Assembly: GCF_052065355.1 (NCBI RefSeq)
Contig: NZ_JBQHUF010000009.1
Coordinates: 52,325-116,324 of the forward strand
DNA: 64,000 bases
Direction: 5' to 3'
Source: Flavonifractor sp052065355
GTDB lineage: Bacteria; Bacillota; Clostridia; Oscillospirales; Oscillospiraceae
Part shown: in pieces, positions 24,633-33,769 of the stretch
Layout: each line of letters begins with the position of its first letter
How positions within the stretch are numbered: position 1 is the first letter of the stretch
Made by a program: the position numbers and the translations under genes
The notes under the pieces: generated by a model
What the model was told of the DNA's origin: nothing
Database searches by the model: none
The model's input: only the letters and a program-made list of their open reading frames with translations

Positions 24633-25853
24633 ATGAAAAAGCTTCGCATCCTGTCTCTTGCGCTGGCGGGTGCTCTGTGCGTTTCCATGCTGGCCGGCTG
24701 CGGCAACGGCGATCAGGGCTCTGCCAACACTCCTGGCGCTGGCGAGACCACTCCTGCCGGCACCGAGACCAACTCTACCGGCAACACCGACGGCGCCATC
24801 AAGATCGGCGGCATCGGCCCCCTGACCGGCTCCGCCGCTGTGTACGGCATGGCTACCAAGCAGGGCGCTGAGATCGCCATTGAGGAGATCAACGCTCTGG
24901 GCGGCCTGCAGTTTGTTCTGGATTCCCAGGACGACGAGGGCGACACCGAGAAGGCCGTCAACGCCTACAACAAGCTGATCGGCGACGGCGCTCAGATCAT
25001 CTACGGCTGCACCACCACCAACCCCTGCGTGGCCGTGGCTGCTGAGACCAATGCCGCCCGCTACTTCCAGATCACCCCTTCCGCCTCTTCCACCGATGTG
25101 ACCAACGGTAAGGACAATGTGTTCCAGGTGTGCTTCACCGACCCCAACCAGGGTATTACCGCTGCCAACTACATCAAGGATAACAACCTGGGTACCAAGG
25201 TGGCCGTGATCTACAACAACGGCGACGCTTACTCCACCGGCATCTACAATGCCTTCCAGGCTACCGCCGAGGAGATCGGCCTGGAGGTCGTCACTGTTCA
25301 GACCTTCCCCGATGACAGCAACACCGACTTCAACGTGCAGCTGGGCGAGGCTCAGAAGGCCGGCGCTGACCTGGTGTTCATGCCCATCTACTACACCCCC
25401 GCTTCCCTGATCCTGTCTCAGGCCAAGGCTATGGGCTATGAGCCCACCTTCTTCGGCTGCGACGGCATGGACGGCATCCTGGATATGGAGGGCTTTGACG
25501 TGAGCCTGGCCGAGGGCCTGATGCTCATGACTCCCTTCAACGCCTGGGGCGAGGACGAGCGCACCAAGACCTTCGTCAGCGAGTACGAGGCTGCTTACGG
25601 CGGCATCCCCAACCAGTTCGCTGCTGACGGCTATGACTGCATGTATGCCATCTACGAGGCCTGCACCGCCGCTGGCGTCACCGCCGACATGAGCGCTCAG
25701 GAGATCTGCGAGGCTCTGATTGCCCAGTTCACCTCCGCCGACTTCAGCGTGGATGGCCTGACCGGTACCGGCATGACCTGGTCCACCAACGGTGAGGTCT
25801 CCAAGGCTCCCGTGGTCGTCAAGGTCGAGGGCGGCGTGTACGTCACTCAGTAA
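24633..25853 (+). CDS. livK: branched-chain amino-acid ABC transporter substrate-binding lipoprotein
   Basis: A 406-residue lipoprotein. The signal ends in lipobox MLAGC (Cys near residue 24), followed by a Thr/Gly-rich linker and a type I periplasmic-binding fold (KIGGIGPLTGSAAVYGM near residue 50). It captures branched-chain or related amino acids for LivHMGF. GAAGGAGGAG precedes the ATG. Codon use is strongly biased, as in highly expressed genes. A hairpin downstream probably keeps it at higher level than the membrane components. Confidence 0.93.
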   Translation: MKKLRILSLALAGALCVSMLAGCGNGDQGSANTPGAGETTPAGTETNSTGNTDGAIKIGGIGPLTGSAAVYGMATKQGAEIAIEEINALGGLQFVLDSQDDEGDTEKAVNAYNKLIGDGAQIIYGCTTTNPCVAVAAETNAARYFQITPSASSTDVTNGKDNVFQVCFTDPNQGITAANYIKDNNLGTKVAVIYNNGDAYSTGIYNAFQATAEEIGLEVVTVQTFPDDSNTDFNVQLGEAQKAGADLVFMPIYYTPASLILSQAKAMGYEPTFFGCDGMDGILDMEGFDVSLAEGLMLMTPFNAWGEDERTKTFVSEYEAAYGGIPNQFAADGYDCMYAIYEACTAAGVTADMSAQEICEALIAQFTSADFSVDGLTGTGMTWSTNGEVSKAPVVVKVEGGVYVTQ

Positions 25854-25882
25854 GTGTATCAGCATCCGCTGACATAGGAATG

Positions 25883-25918
25883 AAAGCGGGTTGCCGGCGC
25901 GCCCGGCAGCCCGCTTTT
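25883..25918 (+). terminator. intercistronic hairpin between livK and livH
   Basis: AAAGCGGGTTGCCGG pairs with CCGGCAGCCCGCTTTT. It is a strong stem with a short T-tract, probably a partial terminator or mRNA stabiliser that raises LivK over the permease. Confidence 0.7.
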
Positions 25919-26023
25919 CCCCATGTTATCCGTTTGTATGGCGGACACATCCGCAGCCCGTCCGGGCCGCTGATGTTTCTGCCATACAGAGTGTTTGAGA
26001 GTATATAGAGAGAGGTGAATGGT

Positions 26024-26896
26024 TTGAGCTTCCTCAATAATCTGATCACTGGCATCAGTCTGGGCAGCGTCTACGCCATCATCGCCCTGGGCTACACCAT
26101 GGTGTACGGCATCGCCAAGATGCTGAACTTTGCCCACGGCGACATTATTATGGTAGGTGCCTATGTGATTTTCTTTGCCACCGGCAGCTTTGGCCTGAAT
26201 CCCATCATTGGTATTCTGCTGGCCGTGGTGGTGTGTACCATCCTGGGCGTGGTCATTGAAGGTCTGGCCTACAAGCCCCTGCGGCAGGCGTCCTCCCTGG
26301 CGGTACTGATCACCGCCATCGGCGTCAGCTACTTTTTGCAGAACGCCGCTCTGCTGCTGTGGAGCGCCAACCCCAAGGTGTTTACCTCCGTCATTCCTGA
26401 GGGCTCCCTGTCCATCGGCGGTGTGAACATCACCTACGTGTCCCTGGTCACGGTGCTGGCCTGTATCGTCATCATGCTGGCCCTCACCTGGTTCACCAGC
26501 AAGACCAAGATGGGCAAGGCCATGCGGGCCTGCTCGGAGGATAAGGCGGCGGCTCAGCTCATGGGCATCAATGTCAACCGCACCATCTCCATGACCTTCG
26601 CCATCGGCTCCGCTCTGGCTGCTATCGCCAGCGCCCTGCTCTTCTCCAGCTACAAGAACCTGATCCCCACCAGCGGCTCCCTGCCCGGCATCAAGGCCTT
26701 TACCGCCGCCGTGTTCGGCGGCATCGGCTCCATCCCCGGCGCTATGCTGGGCGGCATCCTGCTGGGCATCATCGAGACCTTTGCCAAGGTGATCAACACC
26801 AACATCTCCGACGCGGTGGTGTTCGCCGTGCTCATCATCGTGCTGCTGGTCAAGCCCGCCGGTCTGCTGGGCAAGACCATCCGCGAGAAAGTGTGA
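26024..26896 (+). CDS. livH: branched-chain amino-acid ABC transporter permease LivH
   Basis: About 290 residues with eight or so membrane helices and the LivH stretches GSVYAIIALGYTMVYGIAKM and NFAHGDI. The TTG at 26024 is favoured over the in-frame GTG at 26015 because AGAGGTG then acts as its ribosome-binding site. It forms the channel with LivM. It ends 10 nt before livM. Confidence 0.9.
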   Translation: MSFLNNLITGISLGSVYAIIALGYTMVYGIAKMLNFAHGDIIMVGAYVIFFATGSFGLNPIIGILLAVVVCTILGVVIEGLAYKPLRQASSLAVLITAIGVSYFLQNAALLLWSANPKVFTSVIPEGSLSIGGVNITYVSLVTVLACIVIMLALTWFTSKTKMGKAMRACSEDKAAAQLMGINVNRTISMTFAIGSALAAIASALLFSSYKNLIPTSGSLPGIKAFTAAVFGGIGSIPGAMLGGILLGIIETFAKVINTNISDAVVFAVLIIVLLVKPAGLLGKTIREKV

Positions 26897-26906
26897 GGTG
26901 GCGGAT

Positions 26907-27986
26907 ATGAAAAAGCTTTCTCCCGGCCGCAAGCGGCTGGTCAATAACTGTATTACTTACGGCATCGTTATCGCCGCCTTCATCATCCTCCAGATCTGCA
27001 ACGCCGGCGGCCTGCTGTCTCCCTCCATCCAGGGCCAGCTGGTGCCCATCTGCGCCTATGTGGTCATGGCCATCGCTCTGAACCTGGTGGTAGGCATCTC
27101 CGGTGAGCTGAGTCTGGGCCACGCGGGCTTTATGAGCGTGGGCGCCTTCTCCGGCGTGGTGGCCGCGGCTTCCCTGCAGGAGGCCATTCCCAATGCCGCC
27201 CTGCGCCTGACTGTGGCCATGATCATCGGCGCGGTGCTGGCCGGTGTGGCTGGTGTCATCGTGGGCGTACCCGTGCTGCGTCTGCGGGGCGACTACCTGG
27301 CCATCGTCACCCTGGCTTTCGGCGAGATCATCCGCAACATCTTCAACGTGCTCTATGTGGGCGTGGACGAGAACGGTCTCCACTTCTCCCTCCAGAACGA
27401 GATGGCCCTGGGCCTGGCCGAGGGCGGCAAGTCCATCCTGAAGGGCCCCATGGGCTTTACCAGCAACGTGAAGCTGGCCACCTTCACCGCCGGCTTCATC
27501 CTGATCCTCATTACCCTTACCATCGCCCTGAACCTGATCAACAGCCGCTCCGGCCGGGCCATCATGGCCCTGCGGGACAACCGCATCGCCGCTGAGAGCG
27601 TGGGCATCGGCGCCACCAAGTACAAGCTGATGGCCTTCGTCACCTCCGCCGTGCTGGCGGGCGCCGCCGGCGTGCTGTACGCCATGAACTACTCCTCCAT
27701 GGCACCCAAGAAGTTCGACTTCAACACCTCCATCCTGATCCTGGTGTTCGTGGTGCTGGGCGGCATCGGCAACATCCGCGGCTCCATCATCGCCGCAGCC
27801 TTCCTGACCTACCTGCCCGAGCTGCTGCGTAACTTCAACCTGGATGAGTACCGGATGCTGGTGTACGCCATCGTCCTGATCCTGGTGATGCTGGTCACCA
27901 ACAACCCCATGCTGAAAAGCGTATTTACCTTCGCCGGCCGGAAGGCCAGGAAGGAAGAAGCCGAGAAGGGAGGCGCGGTACAGTGA
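26907..27986 (+). CDS. livM: branched-chain amino-acid ABC transporter permease LivM
   Basis: A 359-residue polytopic permease with the family stretches GISGELSLGHAGFMSVGAF and LRGDYLAIVTLAFGEI. The ATG at 26907 with GAGGTGG upstream is preferred over a GTG nine bases earlier. Its 3' end overlaps livG by 4 nt, which indicates translational coupling. Confidence 0.9.
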   Translation: MKKLSPGRKRLVNNCITYGIVIAAFIILQICNAGGLLSPSIQGQLVPICAYVVMAIALNLVVGISGELSLGHAGFMSVGAFSGVVAAASLQEAIPNAALRLTVAMIIGAVLAGVAGVIVGVPVLRLRGDYLAIVTLAFGEIIRNIFNVLYVGVDENGLHFSLQNEMALGLAEGGKSILKGPMGFTSNVKLATFTAGFILILITLTIALNLINSRSGRAIMALRDNRIAAESVGIGATKYKLMAFVTSAVLAGAAGVLYAMNYSSMAPKKFDFNTSILILVFVVLGGIGNIRGSIIAAAFLTYLPELLRNFNLDEYRMLVYAIVLILVMLVTNNPMLKSVFTFAGRKARKEEAEKGGAVQ

Positions 27987-28843
27987 ACGAGCGGCTCAAG
28001 AACAAGCAGCCCACCAAAATGGTGCCTGTGCCCAGCCATTCCATCGTCCCCGAGCGAGACGTGGATAAGCCCCCCATCCTGGAGTGCCAGCACCTGGGCA
28101 TCGACTTCGGCGGCCTGACCGCCGTCAACGAGTTCAACCTCACCGTGGGCCGCACCGAGATCGCCGGCCTCATCGGCCCCAACGGCGCGGGCAAGACCAC
28201 GGTGTTCAACCTGCTGACCAAGGTGTACCAGCCCACCCGGGGCACCATCCTGCTGGACGGCAAGGATACCCACGGCATGAATACCGTGCAGGTGAATAAG
28301 GCGGGCATCGCCCGTACCTTCCAGAACATCCGTCTGTTTGACAAGCTGACCGTGGAGGACAACGTGAAGATCGGCCTCCACAATCAGATCCGCTATCCCA
28401 TGTGGAGCGGCGTGCTCCGCCTGCCCGGCTACTGGAAGAAGGAAAAGCTGGCCCACGACAGCGCTATGGAGCTGCTGAGCATCTTCGACATGCAGGACCT
28501 GGCCAATCACCAGGCTGGCTCTCTGCCCTACGGAGCCCAGCGCCGGCTGGAGATCATCCGCGCCCTGGCCACCAACCCCTCTCTGCTGCTGCTGGACGAG
28601 CCGGCGGCGGGCATGAACCCCTCCGAGACCGCAGACCTGATGGAAAATATCCTGAAGATCCGGGACACCTTCCAGATTGCCATCATGCTCATCGAGCACG
28701 ATATGAACCTGGTCATGGGCATCTGCGAGGGCATCTGCGTGCTCAACTTCGGTCAGATCATCGCCAAGGGTACCCCCGCTGAGATCCAGGCCAACCCCAA
28801 GGTGGTGGAGGCCTACCTGGGCAGCCAGAAGAAGGAGGGCTGA
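27983..28843 (+). CDS. livG: branched-chain amino-acid ABC transporter ATPase LivG
   Basis: A 286-residue ATPase with Walker A GPNGAGKTT, a LivG-type variant signature (LPYGAQRRLEIIRAL), and Walker B LLLDEPAAGMNPSE. An N-terminal tail of about 30 residues precedes the core. GTG start overlapping livM. It pairs with LivF to drive import. Confidence 0.92.
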   Translation: MNERLKNKQPTKMVPVPSHSIVPERDVDKPPILECQHLGIDFGGLTAVNEFNLTVGRTEIAGLIGPNGAGKTTVFNLLTKVYQPTRGTILLDGKDTHGMNTVQVNKAGIARTFQNIRLFDKLTVEDNVKIGLHNQIRYPMWSGVLRLPGYWKKEKLAHDSAMELLSIFDMQDLANHQAGSLPYGAQRRLEIIRALATNPSLLLLDEPAAGMNPSETADLMENILKIRDTFQIAIMLIEHDMNLVMGICEGICVLNFGQIIAKGTPAEIQANPKVVEAYLGSQKKEG

Positions 28844-28847
28844 CGCC

Positions 28848-29549
28848 ATGCTGAAGGTCAATAACATCAACGTCTACTACGGCGCCATCCACGCCATCAA
28901 GGACGTGTCCTTTGAGGTCAACGACGGTGAGATCGTCACCCTCATCGGCGCCAACGGCGCCGGCAAGTCCACCACCCTGCAGACCATTTCCGGCCTGCTC
29001 CGCTCCCGCACCGGCTCCATCGAGTTTATGGGCAAGGATATCGGCAGCGTGCCTCCCGACAAGCTGGTGGCCCACGGCCTGGCCCAGGTGCCGGAAGGCC
29101 GGCGGGTGTTCCTCCAGATGACGGTGGAGGAGAACCTGGAGATGGGCGCCTTTACCCAGCCCAACTCCACCATTGCCCCCAATATGGAGAAGGTGTACGC
29201 CCAGTTCCCCCGTCTGAAGGAGCGCCGGAAGCAGGTGGCGGGCACCCTATCCGGCGGCGAGCAGCAGATGCTGGCCATGGGACGTGCCCTCATGTCCAAC
29301 CCCAAGCTGCTGATGCTGGATGAGCCCTCCATGGGCCTGGCTCCCATCCTGGTGGAGCAGATCTTCGATATCATCAAGCAGCTGCACCAGGCGGGCACCA
29401 CCATCCTGCTGGTGGAGCAGAACGCTCAGATGGCCCTCAGCGTGGCCGACCGCGGCTACGTGCTGGAGACCGGACGGGTCACCCTCTCCGGCCCCGGCAA
29501 GGAGCTGTTGGCCGACGAGGCCGTGAAGAAAGCTTACCTGGGTGGCTGA
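28848..29549 (+). CDS. livF: branched-chain amino-acid ABC transporter ATPase LivF
   Basis: A 233-residue ATPase with Walker A GANGAGKST, signature LSGGEQQMLAMGRAL, Walker B LLMLDEPSMGLAP and H-loop region LLVEQN. Last gene of the liv operon, 4 nt after livG, followed by a strong bidirectional terminator. Confidence 0.92.
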   Translation: MLKVNNINVYYGAIHAIKDVSFEVNDGEIVTLIGANGAGKSTTLQTISGLLRSRTGSIEFMGKDIGSVPPDKLVAHGLAQVPEGRRVFLQMTVEENLEMGAFTQPNSTIAPNMEKVYAQFPRLKERRKQVAGTLSGGEQQMLAMGRALMSNPKLLMLDEPSMGLAPILVEQIFDIIKQLHQAGTTILLVEQNAQMALSVADRGYVLETGRVTLSGPGKELLADEAVKKAYLGG

Positions 29550-29570
29550 GCAAAAGTTATATGGATACAC

Positions 29571-29609
29571 GCAAAAGGAGCACCGCGATTTCGCGGTGCT
29601 CCTTTTGCA
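29571..29609. terminator. bidirectional terminator between liv and the AtuA-type operon
   Basis: GCAAAAGGAGCACCGCG pairs perfectly with CGCGGTGCTCCTTTTGC around a 4-nt loop. It serves both convergent operons. Confidence 0.9.
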
Positions 29610-29638
29610 TAGATAAGAGAGAAGTGAAAGAAAGCGAA

Positions 29639-30493
29639 TCAAAGAACGGGGCGCTGGTCGTACACATCGTTGTAATGCTTCAGCTTGGTGCTCCAGCCGC
29701 CCAGAACACGCAGGACAGGCAGGGCGGCCAATCCCTGCACCACATGGTACTGCGTGGGCATATCCTCCCATGAGGGGATCTGCCAGGAGAGAGAGCCGGT
29801 ACACCAGTGGCGCTCCGGCGGAGGGAGGGGCGGCAGACCCTCGGGCGGCACGAAGCCGCTGGGGGAGAGGGTCACGTAAGCCGTGTCCGCGGCGGAAAAG
29901 CCGTCACCGGTGTGGGGAATGTATTTATAGTGGAGCAGCCCCTGATCCTCTGGATCGGAGACAAAGGGAAGAAGGGCATCTTCCCCGGCAGGAGGCTGCT
30001 GCCTGCGGAAGCGCAGCTCCAGGAAGGGGAAGCCCCAGGAGGAGAGCTGAGCGCTGGACCACTCACGGAAGGTGTGGAGATCTTCGATCTCTGCGTATAG
30101 CTTGGAGTAGCCCAGCTGCTCCCGGCCGCAGAGGATGGGATCGGCGTGGTTTTCCCAGATAGCCAGCTGGTAGCGCCCCGTTATGGTCTCCTTCTGCCCG
30201 CGATAGGTGACGGGGGTGTTGAAGGTGACCACATTATAGCCCCGTCCTGCCAGCCAGGGCAGATCGCGGTGCATTTTGTGGGTGACGATGACGTGAGGGC
30301 TCCTGAGAGAGAAGCCTTCCGGAAGATAGTTCTCCAGAAGCTGAGGAGAGGTCTCATAGACCAGGGAATGCTGGATGCTGGTCTGAGGCCCATCGGCAAA
30401 AAAGCGCTCGCCCAGGGGACCGCTCCTGGGCCCGCAGCAGGGTCCGAAATGGACCGGCATCTGGTAGGTGCGCCCGGGCTGAAAGCGGAACAT
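29639..30493 (-). CDS. acetoacetate decarboxylase family protein
   Basis: A 284-residue protein of the acetoacetate-decarboxylase superfamily. Lys131 in GREQLGYSKL is at the position of the Schiff-base lysine, so imine chemistry on a beta-keto or related acid is plausible. Members of this superfamily also act as hydratases or aldolase-dehydratases, so decarboxylation is not assured. It is the last gene of the operon and directly abuts the AtuA C-terminal-type gene (start 30493, upstream stop 30494). Confidence 0.8.
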   Translation of the reverse strand: MFRFQPGRTYQMPVHFGPCCGPRSGPLGERFFADGPQTSIQHSLVYETSPQLLENYLPEGFSLRSPHVIVTHKMHRDLPWLAGRGYNVVTFNTPVTYRGQKETITGRYQLAIWENHADPILCGREQLGYSKLYAEIEDLHTFREWSSAQLSSWGFPFLELRFRRQQPPAGEDALLPFVSDPEDQGLLHYKYIPHTGDGFSAADTAYVTLSPSGFVPPEGLPPLPPPERHWCTGSLSWQIPSWEDMPTQYHVVQGLAALPVLRVLGGWSTKLKHYNDVYDQRPVL

Positions 30494-30796
30494 TTATTCC
30501 ACCTCCATCTCCAGCAGGGCGGAGCTCAGGGCCTTTCCGTGCTTGTCCATAGCCAGGCTCCGGAGCACGCCGCCGCCCAGCGCCTGCTCCATGACGAAAT
30601 TCAGGGCGCAGATGCCGTCCACCTCATAGCGGGTTACAGTTCCTTTGCAGATGTCGGAGAAATATTCCTTGACCCGCTGGGCGGTCACCTTTTCCTTCAG
30701 CATGGGATAGTCCGCTTCATTCCAGGGGATCAGGGAGATGTTGGAGATATCCCCCTTGTCTCCGGTGCGGGAGTGGCAGATCTCTTTCAGCTTCAT
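30494..30796 (-). CDS. AtuA C-terminal-domain (ferredoxin-fold-like) small protein
   Basis: A 100-residue protein starting MKLKEICHSRTGDKGDISN, the signature of the domain fused to the C-terminus of AtuA in some bacteria and encoded separately in others. It ends EMEVE. It lies 1 nt after the AtuA-like gene, so the two products very likely form one enzyme. Confidence 0.82.
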   Translation of the reverse strand: MKLKEICHSRTGDKGDISNISLIPWNEADYPMLKEKVTAQRVKEYFSDICKGTVTRYEVDGICALNFVMEQALGGGVLRSLAMDKHGKALSSALLEMEVE

Positions 30797-30797
30797 A

Positions 30798-32147
30798 TCA
30801 AATCACCTCGTATGTGACCTGGGGCTTTACCTTGTCCCGGGGCAGGAAGAAGGAGAACACAGAAATGATCTCCGAAATATGCATGGTGGCGCCGCCGCCG
30901 CCGGCAGGCCCGTTGGTGTAGATGGAGTCCCCTTCGTTGGAGACTTTGACAGCGTTTGCGCGGTCGTCCGTCCGAACCGCCACATGGAGCCGGACCTCTC
31001 CCGGCGGCGCGCTGCAGAGCAGAGCGCCGATCTTATCCCGGTACAGGGAGTTGTAGCCGATGTAATCCACCCGGGTCTCGCTGTATTGGACGCCCAGACG
31101 ATCCAGCCGCTTCAGGAACACATCTCCGGCCAGCCGGGCCCGCTCCAGGGCGTTGCTGCCGCCGTAGCTGATCTCGCAGTCGGTGATGAAGCTGTCCCGG
31201 TAGCAAACGTTGACCTTCAGCGTCTGGGGTACGCCGTGGCTGGTGGCGCCCCAGGCGGATACCCGGTCCTTACCATCGGAGGTAAAGCGCACCTGGGAGA
31301 AGTCCGCGATGGCGTCGGGGGTAAAGTAAGCTGTGGGGTCATGGATCTCATAGAGCATCTGCTCCTTGCAGGTATCCACGCACACCAGACCGCCGGTGCC
31401 CTCCACCTTGGTCAGTACAAAGTGGCCGGTCTCGTCAAACTCCACCAGGGGGAAGCCCAGATTGTCCAGATCAGGGACATCCTTATAGCCCGGATCGGCG
31501 TAATATCCGCCGGTGACCTGCCCGCCGCATTCCAGAAGATGACCGGCCAGAATGCACTGGCCCAGCTCCCGCTGGTTCTCGGCCGTCCAGCCGTATTCAA
31601 AGCAGAGGGGCGCCAGGGTCAGCGTGGGGTCGGATACCCGGCCGGTGATTACCACGTCGGCGCCGTTGCGCAGCGCCTCGATGATCCCCTCCGCGCCCAT
31701 ATAGGCGTTGGCGGAGACGATGCGCTCCTTCCAGTCTCCCACACGGCCGGGGAACTCCAGAATAGGCTGGCTGTCATACTCGTCCAGCGTCTCATAGACG
31801 CTGTCCCCGGTGACAGCTGCAAATTTCAGGCCGGTGATGCCCTGCGCTTTGGCAATCTCCATCGCCTTGGCCACAGCGGCCTGAGGATTGACCGCGCCCA
31901 TATTGGTGATAATCTTCACCCCGTGCTCTTTTGCGGGCTTCAGAACCTGGGACAGCCGGTATTCCAGCAGGCGACTGTAACCCTTGGTGGGGTCCTGCAG
32001 CATTTCCTGCCGGGCCAGGCCGATGGTGCGCTCGGCCAGACACTCGAAGATGATGTAGTCCAGCTTGCCCTGGCGGATCAGCGTGACCGCAGGGTCCACA
32101 CGGTCGCCTGCAAAGCCGGCGCCGCCGCCGATGCGAATTTTCTTCAT
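30798..32147 (-). CDS. AtuA-like (DUF1446) acyclic terpene utilisation family protein
   Basis: A 449-residue cytoplasmic protein. The N-terminus has IRIGGGAGFAGDRVDPAV, and family blocks include NMGAVNPQAAVAKAMEIAK and DVVITGRVSDPTLTLAPL. AtuA is needed for acyclic terpene use in Pseudomonas, but its exact reaction is not firmly known and most Firmicute members are uncharacterised. Here it sits with a separate C-terminal-domain protein, a CitMHS transporter and an ADC-like enzyme under sigma-54 control, which suggests catabolism of an imported organic acid rather than terpenes. Confidence 0.82.
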   Translation of the reverse strand: MKKIRIGGGAGFAGDRVDPAVTLIRQGKLDYIIFECLAERTIGLARQEMLQDPTKGYSRLLEYRLSQVLKPAKEHGVKIITNMGAVNPQAAVAKAMEIAKAQGITGLKFAAVTGDSVYETLDEYDSQPILEFPGRVGDWKERIVSANAYMGAEGIIEALRNGADVVITGRVSDPTLTLAPLCFEYGWTAENQRELGQCILAGHLLECGGQVTGGYYADPGYKDVPDLDNLGFPLVEFDETGHFVLTKVEGTGGLVCVDTCKEQMLYEIHDPTAYFTPDAIADFSQVRFTSDGKDRVSAWGATSHGVPQTLKVNVCYRDSFITDCEISYGGSNALERARLAGDVFLKRLDRLGVQYSETRVDYIGYNSLYRDKIGALLCSAPPGEVRLHVAVRTDDRANAVKVSNEGDSIYTNGPAGGGGATMHISEIISVFSFFLPRDKVKPQVTYEVI

Positions 32148-32184
32148 GTCAAACAGATCCTTTCTTGGTGATACGCGGCCTCTG

Positions 32185-33501
32185 TCAGATGATCAGCCCG
32201 AACAGGGTCAGGAAGATCAGCAGTACGATAGAGAGGGGCCAGACAAACTTGATGGTAAACTTCTGATGCTCGCCCAGATCCAGGTCGCACATGCCGCTGA
32301 GCAGCAGAGTGGCCGGAGTAAGGGGGGTGATGGCCCAGCCCAGAGTGAGCTGACCCACCAGTGCGGCGTAGCAGATTCCCTCGCCGGAAAGTCCCATAGC
32401 GGAAGCGCTCTGGGTAAGTACGGGCAGGATGCCGTAATAGAAGGTGTCCGCGTCGAAGACCAGAGACAGCGGAACGGCGAAGATGCCCACCAGGAAGGGG
32501 ACGAAGCGAGCCAGAGCGTCGGGAATCAGACTGACCAGGGTGTTAGCCATGGCGGTGGCCATGCCGGACTCGGTCAGTACACCCATGAGGACGCCGGCGC
32601 CGTAGAGGGCGCTGACCACGAATACCACATTGGCGCCGTGGAGACGGATGATCTTTTGCTGGTCGGACAGCTTGCGGTAGTTGATGATCCAGGCTACCGC
32701 GGTTCCGGTGAGGAAGGCGGCGCCGGGGGTGAGGATGCCGGAGATCATGAGGGCAACGACCAGCACGATGAGGATGAGGTTGGGTACCACCAGCTTGGGC
32801 CGCAGCAGGGAGCGCTCCTCCTCGCTGAGCTCGGCCTCCTGGTGCTGGGTTACCACAGAGCTGTAGTCAAAGCCCTCCGCCTTCAGCCGCTTGACCTCGG
32901 ACAGGCCCAGCAGCACCACGGGGATAATGCCCACGGCGATGGTGAGCAGGATGGGTACCAGCATGGGCTGGAAGAACTGGGTCAGGTCGGCCTCCATGAC
33001 CACGGAAGCCCGCAGCGTGGGGCCGCCCCAGGGGGAGATGTTCATCAGGCCGGAGCCCATAGCCAGGATGCAGGCCAGATTCCGCAGCCGCATGTGCATC
33101 TGCTTGTAAATGGGGACCATGGCGCCGCACACCAGCAGCACCGTAGTGGTTGCCGAGCCGTCCAGGTGGCCCACGATGGAGAGTGCATAGGTGCCGATGC
33201 ACACATACAAGGGATTGCCGCGGCAGCAGCGGATGATAAAACGTACGATGGGGTCAAAGGCGCCGGCGGTCATCATGGTGCCGAAGAACAAAATGGCGAA
33301 TACGAACATCACGCCATTGACAGCCACGGTGGAGATGCCGGCCGACAAAAAGTCGGGAATGCTGGAGAATTCGCCCACCAGGACCGCACCGATCAGGGGA
33401 ATGACGGAAAGGGCCACCATAGTGGACAGTTTTTTGCTCATGATGGATACAATGATCCCGATTACGACGAGAAAGCCAACGATACTCAACCAAAGTTCCA
33501 T
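32185..33501 (-). CDS. CitMHS-family organic-acid transporter
   Basis: A 438-residue polytopic protein of the CitM/H symporter group, with about twelve membrane segments and family stretches such as GHLDGSATTTVLLVCGAMVP and MGSGLMNISPWGGPTLRA. The ATG at 33501 with GGGAGG 8 nt upstream is used; longer in-frame sequence would include the sigma-54 promoter. Family members import metal-citrate complexes. The substrate here could be citrate or another di/tricarboxylate. First gene of the operon. Confidence 0.87.
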   Translation of the reverse strand: MELWLSIVGFLVVIGIIVSIMSKKLSTMVALSVIPLIGAVLVGEFSSIPDFLSAGISTVAVNGVMFVFAILFFGTMMTAGAFDPIVRFIIRCCRGNPLYVCIGTYALSIVGHLDGSATTTVLLVCGAMVPIYKQMHMRLRNLACILAMGSGLMNISPWGGPTLRASVVMEADLTQFFQPMLVPILLTIAVGIIPVVLLGLSEVKRLKAEGFDYSSVVTQHQEAELSEEERSLLRPKLVVPNLILIVLVVALMISGILTPGAAFLTGTAVAWIINYRKLSDQQKIIRLHGANVVFVVSALYGAGVLMGVLTESGMATAMANTLVSLIPDALARFVPFLVGIFAVPLSLVFDADTFYYGILPVLTQSASAMGLSGEGICYAALVGQLTLGWAITPLTPATLLLSGMCDLDLGEHQKFTIKFVWPLSIVLLIFLTLFGLII

Positions 33502-33603
33502 ACTTGATTCCTCCCTGCTTTCTTTTTCTGTTACATACCTGTGCAAACAGCGTTTGCTGTGGCCTGTGCCTCCTTTCTCCGGTTCGGAACTGCACAGAAG
33601 AAG

Positions 33604-33620
33604 AGCAAATGCTGTGCCAA
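33604..33620 (-). promoter_or_regulatory. sigma-54 promoter of the CitMHS-AtuA-ADC operon
   Basis: Minus-strand TTGGCACAGCATTTGCT has the sigma-54 -24 GG and -12 GC separated by exactly ten bases and matches the TTGGCAC-N5-TTGC consensus. It lies about 103 bp upstream of the transporter start. Confidence 0.9.
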
Positions 33621-33696
33621 ATTGAAAAGAGAGGGAGGTGGGCGGGAAAAGCCTTGAGAAATGGGACGTTTTGTGATAGGATGCTTGGGAAAGAGT

Positions 33697-33731
33697 GAAG
33701 CAAAAATGATACAATGTATCAATTTTGCTTC
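33697..33731. promoter_or_regulatory. 35-bp near-perfect dyad, enhancer site for the sigma-54 activator
   Basis: GAAGCAAAAATGATAC is followed by its near-exact inverse GTATCAATTTTGCTTC, with one mismatch. It is centred about 100 bp upstream of the sigma-54 promoter and 40 bp upstream of the divergent activator gene, the expected place for an upstream activating sequence that may also autoregulate the activator. Confidence 0.85.
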
Positions 33732-33769
33732 AAAATTTGTAGCCTATTTGATATAAGGGGGCGGGATGG

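Noticed and set aside
24603..25865. A 420-codon minus-strand frame opposite livK
   Set aside because: It is a His/Gly/Asp-rich shadow produced by the strong codon bias of livK. It has no ribosome-binding site or family match.
32065..33507. A 480-codon plus-strand frame opposite the CitMHS and AtuA-like genes
   Set aside because: Rich in Gly, His, Gln and Asp with no hydrophobic core. It spans the intergenic region of two clear minus-strand genes.
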